DNA from: Actinomycetes bacterium
Lineage (GTDB): Bacteria; Actinomycetota; Acidimicrobiia; Acidimicrobiales; JAJYPT01
Direction of reading: 5' to 3'
Assembly (NCBI GenBank): GCA_021795135.1
Contig: JAJYPT010000116.1
Location: 1 to 5,801 of the forward strand
Length of the DNA: 5,801 bases
This document shows positions 1 through 5,801 of this stretch, in pieces; the stretch's first letter is position 1; each line of letters starts with the position of its first letter. A model generated the notes under the pieces. It saw only the letters and a program-made list of their open reading frames with translations. It was not told the DNA's origin and ran no database searches. A program made the translations under genes and the position numbers.

Positions 1-691
1 AGCTATTCAGCCTACTATTCAAGCAGGTTTAGCGAGAAAAGCTTTTGAACAACAAAAAGATTCACAAGCTTGGAGGCGTCCTTTAAGATTTGAAAAAAAA
101 GATTTAATGCAGGCAAAATTTGAATCAAAATCAGCTAATTTAGTAATTTTAGTCGTAGATTCTTCTGGGTCTATGGGTACTATTGAGCGAATTGAAGCTA
201 TCAAAGGTGCTATTTTTTCCCTGTTGCTTGATTCTTATACCAACAGAGATCGCCTGGCAATGATTTCTTTTGGAGACAAAGAAGCCAAAGTCGTACTTAA
301 GCCTACTGGAAGTATAGAAATAGCCAAAGCTAGGCTAGCTAATTTAGCTACAGGTGGTACTACTCCTTTGGCTCAAGGTATAAGAAAATCTTTAGAGATT
401 TGTAAAGATGGTCTATCAAAAAAATATCAACCCTTTATTGTAGTTATCTCAGATGCAAAAGCAACTTGGTCTGCTAACGGATTAGATCCAATGCAAGAGG
501 CTTTATTAGCTGGTGAAGAAGTCAGGCGTTGTAAAATACCTTGCAGCGTAATAGATACAGAACAAAGTAGTTTTAAATTAGCAATGGCTTCTAAATTAGC
601 CACTTCTATGGGGGCTAGTTACATACATTTAGATGAAGTAAAATCTGAGTCCATAGCTAGTATTATTCGTGATGCTACTGATTTTAGATAA
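1..691 (+). CDS. Magnesium/cobalt-chelatase D-type subunit, C-terminal vWA domain (5' partial)
   Basis: The reading frame is open from base 2 with no stop before 689-691, so the gene enters from outside the window; the ATG at 107 is internal. The 229 visible residues match the end of ChlD/BchD-type chelatase subunits: a basic linker with RPLRFEKKDL at about residues 26-35, then an integrin-I/von Willebrand A domain. The MIDAS metal site is visible: DSSGSM (D53, S55, S57 of the fragment), the GGTTPL threonine at 120-121, and the aspartate of VVISDA (D151). In this family the D subunit works with an AAA+ I subunit and a large CobN/ChlH subunit to insert Mg or Co into a tetrapyrrole using ATP. 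In non-photosynthetic actinobacteria such proteins are usually linked to cobalamin synthesis, but the metal cannot be decided here. The AAA+-like N-terminal half lies outside the window. No terminator follows it, so readthrough into egtA is possible. Confidence 0.85.
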   Translation, partial: AIQPTIQAGLARKAFEQQKDSQAWRRPLRFEKKDLMQAKFESKSANLVILVVDSSGSMGTIERIEAIKGAIFSLLLDSYTNRDRLAMISFGDKEAKVVLKPTGSIEIAKARLANLATGGTTPLAQGIRKSLEICKDGLSKKYQPFIVVISDAKATWSANGLDPMQEALLAGEEVRRCKIPCSVIDTEQSSFKLAMASKLATSMGASYIHLDEVKSESIASIIRDATDFR

Positions 692-744
692 AATTAACTT
701 TTTAGCTTAAATCTTTATTACTAAGGGTAAGAGGTTAAAAAGGC

Positions 745-775
745 AGAGGCGGTTTAAATGGAAGTAATAAATTAA
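745..775 (+). promoter_or_regulatory. Possible leader mini-ORF (MEVIN) with Shine-Dalgarno, overlapping the egtA start
   Basis: An AGAGG at 745-749 is the only good Shine-Dalgarno-like match before egtA. It lies 8 bases from an ATG at 758, but 25 bases from the egtA ATG at 775. The ATG at 758 opens a five-codon ORF (Met-Glu-Val-Ile-Asn) that stops at TAA 773-775, sharing its last base with the egtA start as TAATG. The same TAATG arrangement occurs at the egtB/egtC junction. This suggests that ribosomes may load at 758, terminate at once and restart on egtA. The peptide has no run of His or Cys codons that would suggest classical attenuation. It is seen in sequence only, and chance is a serious alternative in AT-rich DNA. 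Confidence 0.35.
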
Positions 776-2028
776 TGCCTTCAGCTAGTGAGAGTCTTAG
801 TATAGAAGATATTTATAATTTTGTTGATAACAATTGTTTTTCAGGGGGCTCTAGAGGAAAAGTTGGAGTTGAGCTTGAATGGCTTACTTTTGTTTTGGGA
901 AATTTAAATGAGAAAGTGTCTTTTGATTTACTCACTAAAATCGTAAATTCAACACAGCCCTTATTAGCTGGTTCTAAATTATCTTTGGAACCAGGAGGAC
1001 AACTTGAGCTCAGTACCTGCACCTATTCAAACCTTTTCGCTTTACTTGAAAGCGTAAAATCTGATTATTCAATTTTAAAAGAAAAACTTTACGACTTTAA
1101 TATTGATCTAGTTGGAATTGGACTAGATACCAAAAGGCCTTATGAAAGAATTGTTCCTTGGTCACGGTATGTAACAATGGAAAGTTTCTTTGATTCTTTT
1201 GGTTCTGAAGGCAGAACTATGATGTGTGGCACTGCTTCTATACAAATAAATATAGATTTACAAGGCTCTCTTGGGATGGAACAAAGATGGCAATTAGCTC
1301 ATTGTTTGGGACCAGTGTTAGCAGCTTGTTTTGCAAATTCTCCTGCAAAGATAGGGACAGAAATTTTTCACTCAGCCCGTTTGGCCAATTGGGCAAAAAT
1401 GGATCATTCTCGAACTTCTCCTGTTTTTGATTCTCAATACCTAAAGCCTCCCTCTCGTAGCTGGGCTGAATATGCTTTAAATGCCAAGGTTATGGGGATA
1501 AAAGAAAAAAATGGAAATTATGGGTATTTTGGAAATAGCTTTAGTTTTCGAGACTGGATTCTCCAAGGTCACCAGTTAGGTTATCCCACTTTGGAAGATT
1601 TTGCTTATCATCTTACTACTTTGTTTCCGCCAATTAGACCAAAAGGATGGCTGGAACTGAGAATGATAGATTCCTTGCCAGATCCTTGGTGGGAAGTTGC
1701 AATAGCTATAACTACAGTTTTATTTGAAGACCCCATAGCATCTAAAAAAGCTCTAGAGGCAACTTCTCATATTGGTAAAAGGTGGAATCAAGCTGCTCAG
1801 TTAGGTTTGGGAGATGAGGTTTTGTTTCAAGCAGCTCAAAAGTGTTGGGGTTTTGCCATGGATGCGTTATATAGACAAAGCTTAGATGTATCAGTAATAA
1901 ATTTATGTGAAAAATTTTTTGATCGCTATATATCTAAAGGATTGACTTTATCAAGTAATTTTTTTAACTCAAGATTAATGGAAGGAAGTGAAAATGGGGC
2001 TAAAACAAACAATTGCAAATCAGCTTGA
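775..2028 (+). CDS. egtA: Glutamate-cysteine ligase EgtA (ergothioneine synthesis)
   Basis: This 417-residue protein belongs to the GCS2-type glutamate-cysteine ligases of the EgtA branch. It makes gamma-glutamylcysteine from glutamate, cysteine and ATP in the cytoplasm, supplying the sulfur donor for EgtB. Family motifs are in order: VGVELEW at residues 30-36, LEPGGQLELST at 71-81 (Mg-ATP/glutamate site region), GRTMMCGTAS at 146-154, the ARLANWAKMDHSRTSPV stretch at 201-217, and WLELRMIDSLPDPWW at about 292-306. The ATG at 775 is the first start after the in-frame stop at 736-738, with no GTG or TTG between them, so the start is well defined although it has no close Shine-Dalgarno. The motifs show it is not a gshA/EgtB fusion. 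Its last 11 codons and stop overlap egtB. Position as first gene of an egtABCD operon strongly supports EgtA over a mycothiol or glutathione role. Confidence 0.93.
   Translation: MPSASESLSIEDIYNFVDNNCFSGGSRGKVGVELEWLTFVLGNLNEKVSFDLLTKIVNSTQPLLAGSKLSLEPGGQLELSTCTYSNLFALLESVKSDYSILKEKLYDFNIDLVGIGLDTKRPYERIVPWSRYVTMESFFDSFGSEGRTMMCGTASIQINIDLQGSLGMEQRWQLAHCLGPVLAACFANSPAKIGTEIFHSARLANWAKMDHSRTSPVFDSQYLKPPSRSWAEYALNAKVMGIKEKNGNYGYFGNSFSFRDWILQGHQLGYPTLEDFAYHLTTLFPPIRPKGWLELRMIDSLPDPWWEVAIAITTVLFEDPIASKKALEATSHIGKRWNQAAQLGLGDEVLFQAAQKCWGFAMDALYRQSLDVSVINLCEKFFDRYISKGLTLSSNFFNSRLMEGSENGAKTNNCKSA
1980..1986 (+). promoter_or_regulatory. Ribosome binding site deciding the egtB start
   Basis: GGAAGGA lies inside the 3' end of egtA. 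From the GGAAGG core it is 8 bases to the ATG at 1994 but only 2 bases to the in-frame GTG at 1988. Normal spacing therefore favours ATG 1994 as the egtB start, giving a protein that begins MGLKQ. Confidence 0.7.
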
Positions 2029-3283
2029 ACTTGTACGTAAAAATTCTTTATCTCTTTTGGATCCACTAGATAATTTTCAACTAACTACCCAACATAGTCC
2101 TTTGATGTCTCCGTTAGTATGGGATTTAGCTCATGTGGGAAATTATGAAGATTTGTGGCTACTAAGAGAGCTAGGATCTACAGCTTATGATCCTAGCTAT
2201 GATGACATTTACGATGCTTTTAGCCATCCAAGATCCCAACGCCCTTCTTTGGATCTGCTCTCACCTGAAAAAGCAAGAATATATATTTCAGAAATAAGAA
2301 AAAGAGCCTTAGATGTCTTAGACAAAACTTCTTTAGATCAACCCAAAGGTAGTGTTGATAATTCTTTTATTTACAGGCTCGTAATCCAACATGAACATCA
2401 ACATGATGAAACAATTCTTGCAACTTTACAGTTGATGAAAGACCCATTGCTGTCTCCTAAACCCGCTCCATTGTTAAATAAAGTACCAACTCAGGACAAG
2501 GAAACCTTGATTCCTGGAGGGTATTTTCGAATGGGAACCGATATTGATCCTTGGGCATATGACAATGAAAGACCTTCTTATGAAGTCTTTGTAGAAGATT
2601 TTTTTATGGATACTTTTCCTGTTACCAATGGTGAATTTTTAAATTTTATGTTAGATCAAGGATATTCAAATCCTCAATACTGGACTGACAAGGGATGGGA
2701 ATGGGTTCAATCAGGAAATATAAAATCTCCTTTATTTTGGTCTCAAGACTCTAAGGGATCTTGGATTCGTAACCGTTTTGGATGGGAAGAAGCAATTGAT
2801 CCCCAAGAGCCAGTTCAACATGTTAGTTGGTATGAAGCAGATGCCTTTGCAAGATGGACTAACAAACGTCTTCCTACAGAAGTTGAATGGGAAAAAGCAG
2901 CGAGTTGGGATCCAAAGTCTAACTCTAAGGCCCGTTTTCCCTGGGGTAATGCGGATCCAGATGACTCAAAGGCTAATTTGAATCATCTAAGATTTGGTCC
3001 TACTAGAATAGGAACTTATCCTAACTCAGTTAGTAAATATGGTATACATCAAATGATTGGAGATGTTTGGGAATGGGTGGGAAACAATTTTACTCCTTAT
3101 CCTGGCTATCAGTCTTTTCCTTATGATGAATATTCGAAAGTATTTTTTGGTTCTGACTATAAAGTCCTAAAAGGTGGATCTTGGGCCTCTAGTTCTCAAG
3201 TAGCTAGGAATACATTCCGAAATTGGGATTTTCCTCAGCGTCGTCAAATATTTTCCGGATTTCGCTGCGCGCGATCAATTTAA
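1994..3283 (+). CDS. egtB: EgtB, iron-dependent sulfoxide synthase (hercynine + gamma-glutamylcysteine)
   Basis: The 429-residue enzyme uses Fe(II) and O2 to form the C-S bond between hercynine and gamma-glutamylcysteine, giving the sulfoxide. An N-terminal DinB-like helical domain (about 1-150) carries the expected three-histidine iron site: H47 in DLAHVGNYE, and H133 and H137 in HEHQHDE, close to H51, H134 and H138 of the characterised mycobacterial EgtB. Gln136 corresponds to the hercynine-binding Gln137. R80 and R83 (PRSQRP) and D412 (FRNWDFP) fit the Arg87/Arg90 and Asp416 substrate contacts. The C-terminal formylglycine-generating-enzyme-like domain (about 170-429) shows VSWYEADAFARWTNKRLPTE and GDVWEWV, a Tyr-rich stretch at 369-380 likely holding the catalytic Tyr, and FSGFRCAR. 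The ATG at 1994 is preferred over GTG 1988 because of Shine-Dalgarno spacing. It overlaps egtA by 35 bases and egtC by one. The match to the gamma-glutamylcysteine-using type agrees with the presence of egtA and egtC. Confidence 0.95.
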   Translation: MGLKQTIANQLELVRKNSLSLLDPLDNFQLTTQHSPLMSPLVWDLAHVGNYEDLWLLRELGSTAYDPSYDDIYDAFSHPRSQRPSLDLLSPEKARIYISEIRKRALDVLDKTSLDQPKGSVDNSFIYRLVIQHEHQHDETILATLQLMKDPLLSPKPAPLLNKVPTQDKETLIPGGYFRMGTDIDPWAYDNERPSYEVFVEDFFMDTFPVTNGEFLNFMLDQGYSNPQYWTDKGWEWVQSGNIKSPLFWSQDSKGSWIRNRFGWEEAIDPQEPVQHVSWYEADAFARWTNKRLPTEVEWEKAASWDPKSNSKARFPWGNADPDDSKANLNHLRFGPTRIGTYPNSVSKYGIHQMIGDVWEWVGNNFTPYPGYQSFPYDEYSKVFFGSDYKVLKGGSWASSSQVARNTFRNWDFPQRRQIFSGFRCARSI

Positions 3284-4053
3284 TGTGTCGCTTTTTAGGA
3301 TATATTGGTCCTCCTGTTGATTTGAATAGTTTATTATTCTTGCCTGAATATAGTTTGAATAGACAATCTTACAATCCTCGATTTCAACGTTTTGGAACAA
3401 TAAACGCTGATGGGTTTGGCGTAGGTTGGTACGATTTGTCAATTAGGGACCAACCTGCTCGCTATAGAACTACTAAGCCTATGTGGTCTGATAGTTCTTT
3501 CCAAAATATTGCAGGCTTGATATCTAGTGGGGTTGTGCTAGGTATTGTTAGAAGCGCTACTCCTCCTTTGCCTGTGGATGAAAGTTATACTCAACCTTTT
3601 ACTAACAGCAAATGGTTATTTGCACACAATGGAGCAGTAGAGGATTTTATTGGGGAAAAGGGAAAAATTTTTCGAGATTATGTACAAAAAACTTCTTCTT
3701 GGAGACAAGAAGGAGGAAGTGATTCAGAAGTTTTATTTAGTCTTTGTCTTAGCTATCTCCTAAATGGTACCTCCCTTAGTCAATCTTTAATCCAAACTCT
3801 ATCCATAGCTTCTGAGATTTGTGGAGGAAGGTTCAATATGGTTATTTCTGATGGAAAAAATCTTTCTGCTACTGCATGGGGGGATTCTTTATATTTACTA
3901 GAAGAAGCTGGACCATCCAAACAAGGTAGAGTTTTAGCTTCGGAACCGTATGACAATAATCCCTCTTGGAGACAAATCCAAGACAGGACTTTAGTTGAGC
4001 TAAATCATCAAAGTGTAGAAATTGCTTCCATCAATTTAGAAAGTTTGGGATAA
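3283..4053 (+). CDS. egtC: EgtC, gamma-glutamyl hercynylcysteine sulfoxide amidohydrolase
   Basis: This is a 256-residue class II glutamine-amidotransferase-like (Ntn hydrolase) protein that removes glutamate from the EgtB product to give hercynylcysteine sulfoxide. The start at ATG 3283 is fixed by biology: Met removal exposes Cys2 of MCRFLGYIG as the N-terminal nucleophile. A longer reading from TTG 3223 lies inside egtB and would bury that cysteine. Other family motifs are NADGFGVGWY at 41-50, VRSATPP at 89-95, AHNGAVEDF at 114-122 (substrate/oxyanion region), GGSDSE at 144-149, and the C-terminal ASEPYDNNPSW at 219-229. The ATG shares its A with the egtB stop (TAATG, 3281-3285) and has no Shine-Dalgarno in the GC-rich stretch before it, so translation probably depends on ribosomes finishing egtB. 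Confidence 0.94.
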   Translation: MCRFLGYIGPPVDLNSLLFLPEYSLNRQSYNPRFQRFGTINADGFGVGWYDLSIRDQPARYRTTKPMWSDSSFQNIAGLISSGVVLGIVRSATPPLPVDESYTQPFTNSKWLFAHNGAVEDFIGEKGKIFRDYVQKTSSWRQEGGSDSEVLFSLCLSYLLNGTSLSQSLIQTLSIASEICGGRFNMVISDGKNLSATAWGDSLYLLEEAGPSKQGRVLASEPYDNNPSWRQIQDRTLVELNHQSVEIASINLESLG

Positions 4054-5025
4054 ATGAGTTCTAATTTCAAAATAGAAGTTTATCTAGATCCATCAAATCG
4101 GGTTTCTTGTCTTGGTCAAGATGTAATAGATGGACTGGGTTCGTATCCGAAAAAACTCTCCCCTAAATGGTTCTATGATGAAAATGGTTCTCAGTTATTT
4201 GAACAAATAACAACTTTACCTGAATATTATCAAACCAGAGCAGAAACTGAAATTCTTACTAAACATACTATTGATATATCTAAATTAGAGTTAGAGACCT
4301 TGATAGAACTAGGCTCTGGTAATTCTGAAAAAACCAAACTTCTTTTGGATACTTTATCTAAGACTAAATCTTTTATAAAATTTGTTCCTTTTGATGTAAG
4401 TGAACAAACTTTGCGCCTTTCAGCCAAAGCTATTGTTGAAAAGTATCAAGATTTAGAAGTTGTGGGCATAGTAGGCGATTTTGAAAATCATCTAGACAGA
4501 CTAGAGCCTCAAGGCAAAACTCTTATTGCATTTTTAGGTGGAACTTTAGGTAATTTATTGCCCGACCAAAGACAAATATTTTTTCAACGTCTTTATAAGT
4601 TGCTAAATCAAAAAGATTTAATACTTTTAGGTGTGGATTTAGTAAAATCTATCCAAAGGCTTATTGATGCATATAACGATGCAAAAGGAATTACTGCTGA
4701 ATTTAATTTGAATGTATTGAATGTATTGAATAAAGAATTACAGGCAAATTTTGATCTTAGTTCTTTTGAACATGTTGCTATTTGGAATAAGGAACAAGAA
4801 TGGATTGAGATGAGATTACGCTCAAGGCGAGATCAAAATGTTTATATAAAAGATCTTGATTTGATGGTTCCTTTTTTCCAAGGAGAAGAAATACTTACAG
4901 AAATAAGTGCAAAATTTACCAAAGAAAAATTGGCACAAGAACTAGAACCCATGGGATTTGGTATTTCTAATTGGTGGACGGATCAAAACCAAGACTTTGC
5001 TGTATTGATAATAGAAAAAATTTAA
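4054..5025 (+). CDS. egtD: EgtD, SAM-dependent L-histidine N-alpha-trimethyltransferase
   Basis: The 323-residue enzyme methylates histidine three times with SAM to give hercynine (histidine betaine), the entry substrate of the pathway. Its length matches characterised EgtD. Residues known from mycobacterial EgtD align almost one to one: Y41 in KWFYD and Y58 in LPEYYQTRAE (Tyr39/Tyr56), the SAM loop ELGSGNSEKT at 85-94, D114 in FVPFDVSE, N167 in FLGGTLGNL (Asn166), and E283 and S285 in TEISAKF (Glu282/Ser284, histidine amine and imidazole contacts). The Glu/Ser pair supports histidine as substrate. The start ATG directly abuts the egtC stop (TAAATG) with only a weak GGGA three bases before that stop, so coupling to egtC is likely. 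Its own stop TAA (5023-5025) lies within the left arm of the terminator palindrome. Confidence 0.95.
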   Translation: MSSNFKIEVYLDPSNRVSCLGQDVIDGLGSYPKKLSPKWFYDENGSQLFEQITTLPEYYQTRAETEILTKHTIDISKLELETLIELGSGNSEKTKLLLDTLSKTKSFIKFVPFDVSEQTLRLSAKAIVEKYQDLEVVGIVGDFENHLDRLEPQGKTLIAFLGGTLGNLLPDQRQIFFQRLYKLLNQKDLILLGVDLVKSIQRLIDAYNDAKGITAEFNLNVLNVLNKELQANFDLSSFEHVAIWNKEQEWIEMRLRSRRDQNVYIKDLDLMVPFFQGEEILTEISAKFTKEKLAQELEPMGFGISNWWTDQNQDFAVLIIEKI

Positions 5026-5086
5026 ACAAAAATCCTTAGGGGAAATTTTTCTAAATTATTTCCCCTAAGGATTTTTGTTTAAATTT
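5018..5086. terminator. Bidirectional intrinsic terminator, perfect 29-bp inverted repeat
   Basis: Arms at 5018-5046 and 5058-5086 are perfectly complementary around an 11-base spacer. The strong core is the GC-containing TCCTTAGGGGAAA paired with TTTCCCCTAAGGA. It is flanked by A-runs on the left and T-runs on the right (ATTTTTGTTTAAATTT), so on either strand the core stem is followed by a U-rich tract; on the minus strand the outer tract is six T long. It lies between the converging egtD and L,D-transpeptidase genes, includes the egtD stop codon and ends 9 bases from the transpeptidase stop. This is the classic setting for one hairpin serving both transcripts. Confidence 0.9.
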
Positions 5087-5095
5087 GTAATTAAT

Positions 5096-5801
5096 TTATG
5101 GGTGAACTGTCACAAGAGAGCCAATATGTAAATAAGGCCAAACTTGAGCCGCAGTTGCAATAGGAAGTTCTACGCATCCTAAGCTTTGAGGTGTACCATA
5201 AGAGGCTCTAACAAAACCATGGACAGCATTGCCTCCATTGAAATAAGACACCCAATGAACTAAATCTGAATATTTTGAGCCATTGGGATTTCTACCCTTC
5301 ATAACTTGGCTGCGATATCTAAGATAAACAGGATATGTCCCGCTATGAGTAGGAGTAGCAGGAATTCCAGTATTGGTAGGTGACTCTAGTGTAGGTTTAC
5401 CATTGAACCATAGTATAAGATGTTCTGGAATCGTCTTTGAAACATCTACCCAAGCATAGCCATTTGGATTAGTTTTATGACTAGCTACAGCTTTTGCTAA
5501 ATAAGGCCATAGTAAAGGGTTGGATCTACCCACTGGGTTGAGACCATCTACATGCTCAAAAGCCATTACAGCACCTTTTACCATGACATTGTAGTTACCT
5601 GGTTGCCAAAGAGCAGCTAATCTCGAAGGAGGTTGCCATTGCCAGGAAAAGTTACCATTAGGAGCTGTGTAAACCTTTGAAGCAATTGTAGAAGTTGAAT
5701 TTAAACTAGTGCTTGATTTATTAGCAGAAGTCCAATTGAAAGGTAGGTATCCTAAATTGGATAGAAGTTGTTGAAGTCGCCTAGTTGAGCCTTGTTTGGT
5801 G
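5096..5801 (-). CDS. Secreted L,D-transpeptidase (YkuD) with peptidoglycan-binding region (5' partial)
   Basis: On the minus strand the frame stays open from the stop at 5096-5098 to the window edge, giving 234 residues; the Met at 5584 is internal to a domain and is not the start. Fragment residues 1-23 (STRRLQQLLSNLGYL) and about 76-98 (GAVMAFEHVDGLNP) look like the two halves of a PG_binding_1-like region, separated by a Ser/Thr/Asn-rich stretch. The YkuD catalytic domain occupies about 108-234, with WVSYFNGGNAVHGF (H194) and SLGCVELP (nucleophile C209). Such enzymes form 3-3 cross-links in peptidoglycan or attach proteins to it outside the membrane. The motif has Glu211 where many YkuD proteins have Arg (SHGCVRL). 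Signal peptide and N-terminus are outside the window. It converges on egtD and appears unrelated to ergothioneine synthesis. Confidence 0.88.
   Translation of the reverse strand, partial: TKQGSTRRLQQLLSNLGYLPFNWTSANKSSTSLNSTSTIASKVYTAPNGNFSWQWQPPSRLAALWQPGNYNVMVKGAVMAFEHVDGLNPVGRSNPLLWPYLAKAVASHKTNPNGYAWVDVSKTIPEHLILWFNGKPTLESPTNTGIPATPTHSGTYPVYLRYRSQVMKGRNPNGSKYSDLVHWVSYFNGGNAVHGFVRASYGTPQSLGCVELPIATAAQVWPYLHIGSLVTVHP

Noticed and set aside
694..721. Possible sigma-70-like promoter before egtA (TTAACT, 16-base spacer, TATTAC).
   Set aside because: Each box matches the consensus at only four of six bases, which is expected by chance in AT-rich DNA; too weak to annotate.
813..1022. Short antisense and alternate-frame ORFs inside egtA, egtB, egtD and the chelatase gene.
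   Set aside because: They lie opposite or within strongly supported coding frames and show no recognisable domain or ribosome binding site.
1988..1993. GTG at 1988 as the egtB start.
   Set aside because: Only two bases separate it from the GGAAGG Shine-Dalgarno; ATG 1994 has normal spacing.
2390..2410. Extra histidine (H135) between the iron ligands in the EgtB HEHQHDE motif, as a possible novel metal site.
   Set aside because: The HxxxHxE pattern with a variable residue at that position is normal for the family.
3223..3282. In-frame 5' extension of egtC from a TTG, adding 20 residues.
   Set aside because: It lies wholly within egtB and would bury Cys2, which must be N-terminal in an Ntn hydrolase.
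4711..4731. Tandem 9-base repeat (AATGTATTG twice) in egtD, encoding NVLNVL.
   Set aside because: EgtD is at its normal length, and from memory mycobacterial EgtD has a same-length NVLRVLNREL-like stretch here, so this is chance codon similarity and not a recent duplication.
5096..5584. Reading the minus-strand gene as a complete 162-residue protein starting at 5584.
   Set aside because: The frame continues open to the window edge and the upstream residues complete a peptidoglycan-binding-like region, so this Met is internal.

Overview
The window is about 5.8 kb of AT-rich, gene-dense DNA, roughly one third G+C by eye. Its centre is a complete four-gene ergothioneine operon in the actinobacterial order egtA-egtB-egtC-egtD. 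A dedicated EgtA glutamate-cysteine ligase and the EgtC amidohydrolase are typical of Actinobacteria, and so is the downstream secreted L,D-transpeptidase, which has a peptidoglycan-binding region and an SLGCVEL active-site motif. The low G+C and tight packing point to a streamlined, free-living actinobacterium, for example a planktonic lineage of the Actinomarinales type. That placement is inference; the window has no marker gene to prove it.

Layout. Bases 1-691 (+) are the C-terminal part of a magnesium/cobalt-chelatase D-type subunit with a von Willebrand A (MIDAS) domain, cut by the window start. Bases 692-774 are a short spacer carrying a Shine-Dalgarno-like AGAGG and a possible five-codon leader ORF that overlaps the egtA start. 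Bases 775-5025 (+) are egtA, egtB, egtC and egtD with no spacers: a 35-base overlap, then a TAATG one-base overlap, then a directly abutting TAA-ATG. Bases 5018-5086 are a perfect 29-bp inverted repeat that includes the egtD stop codon and sits between two converging genes, a good bidirectional intrinsic terminator. Bases 5096-5801 (-) are the C-terminal part of a secreted L,D-transpeptidase, cut by the window end.

How the genes work together. EgtD trimethylates histidine to hercynine with SAM. EgtA makes gamma-glutamylcysteine. EgtB, a non-haem iron enzyme, uses O2 to join the two into gamma-glutamyl-hercynylcysteine sulfoxide. EgtC removes the glutamate. The last step, C-S lysis of hercynylcysteine sulfoxide by the PLP enzyme EgtE, is not encoded here: a terminator and a convergent gene occupy the place where mycobacteria carry egtE. 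The catalytic residues expected of EgtB, EgtC and EgtD are visible, so the operon looks functional. I found no unknown defence system, mobile element, CRISPR array or RNA gene. The points worth a second look are the missing egtE, the leader ORF and reinitiation-style junctions, and the large palindrome.
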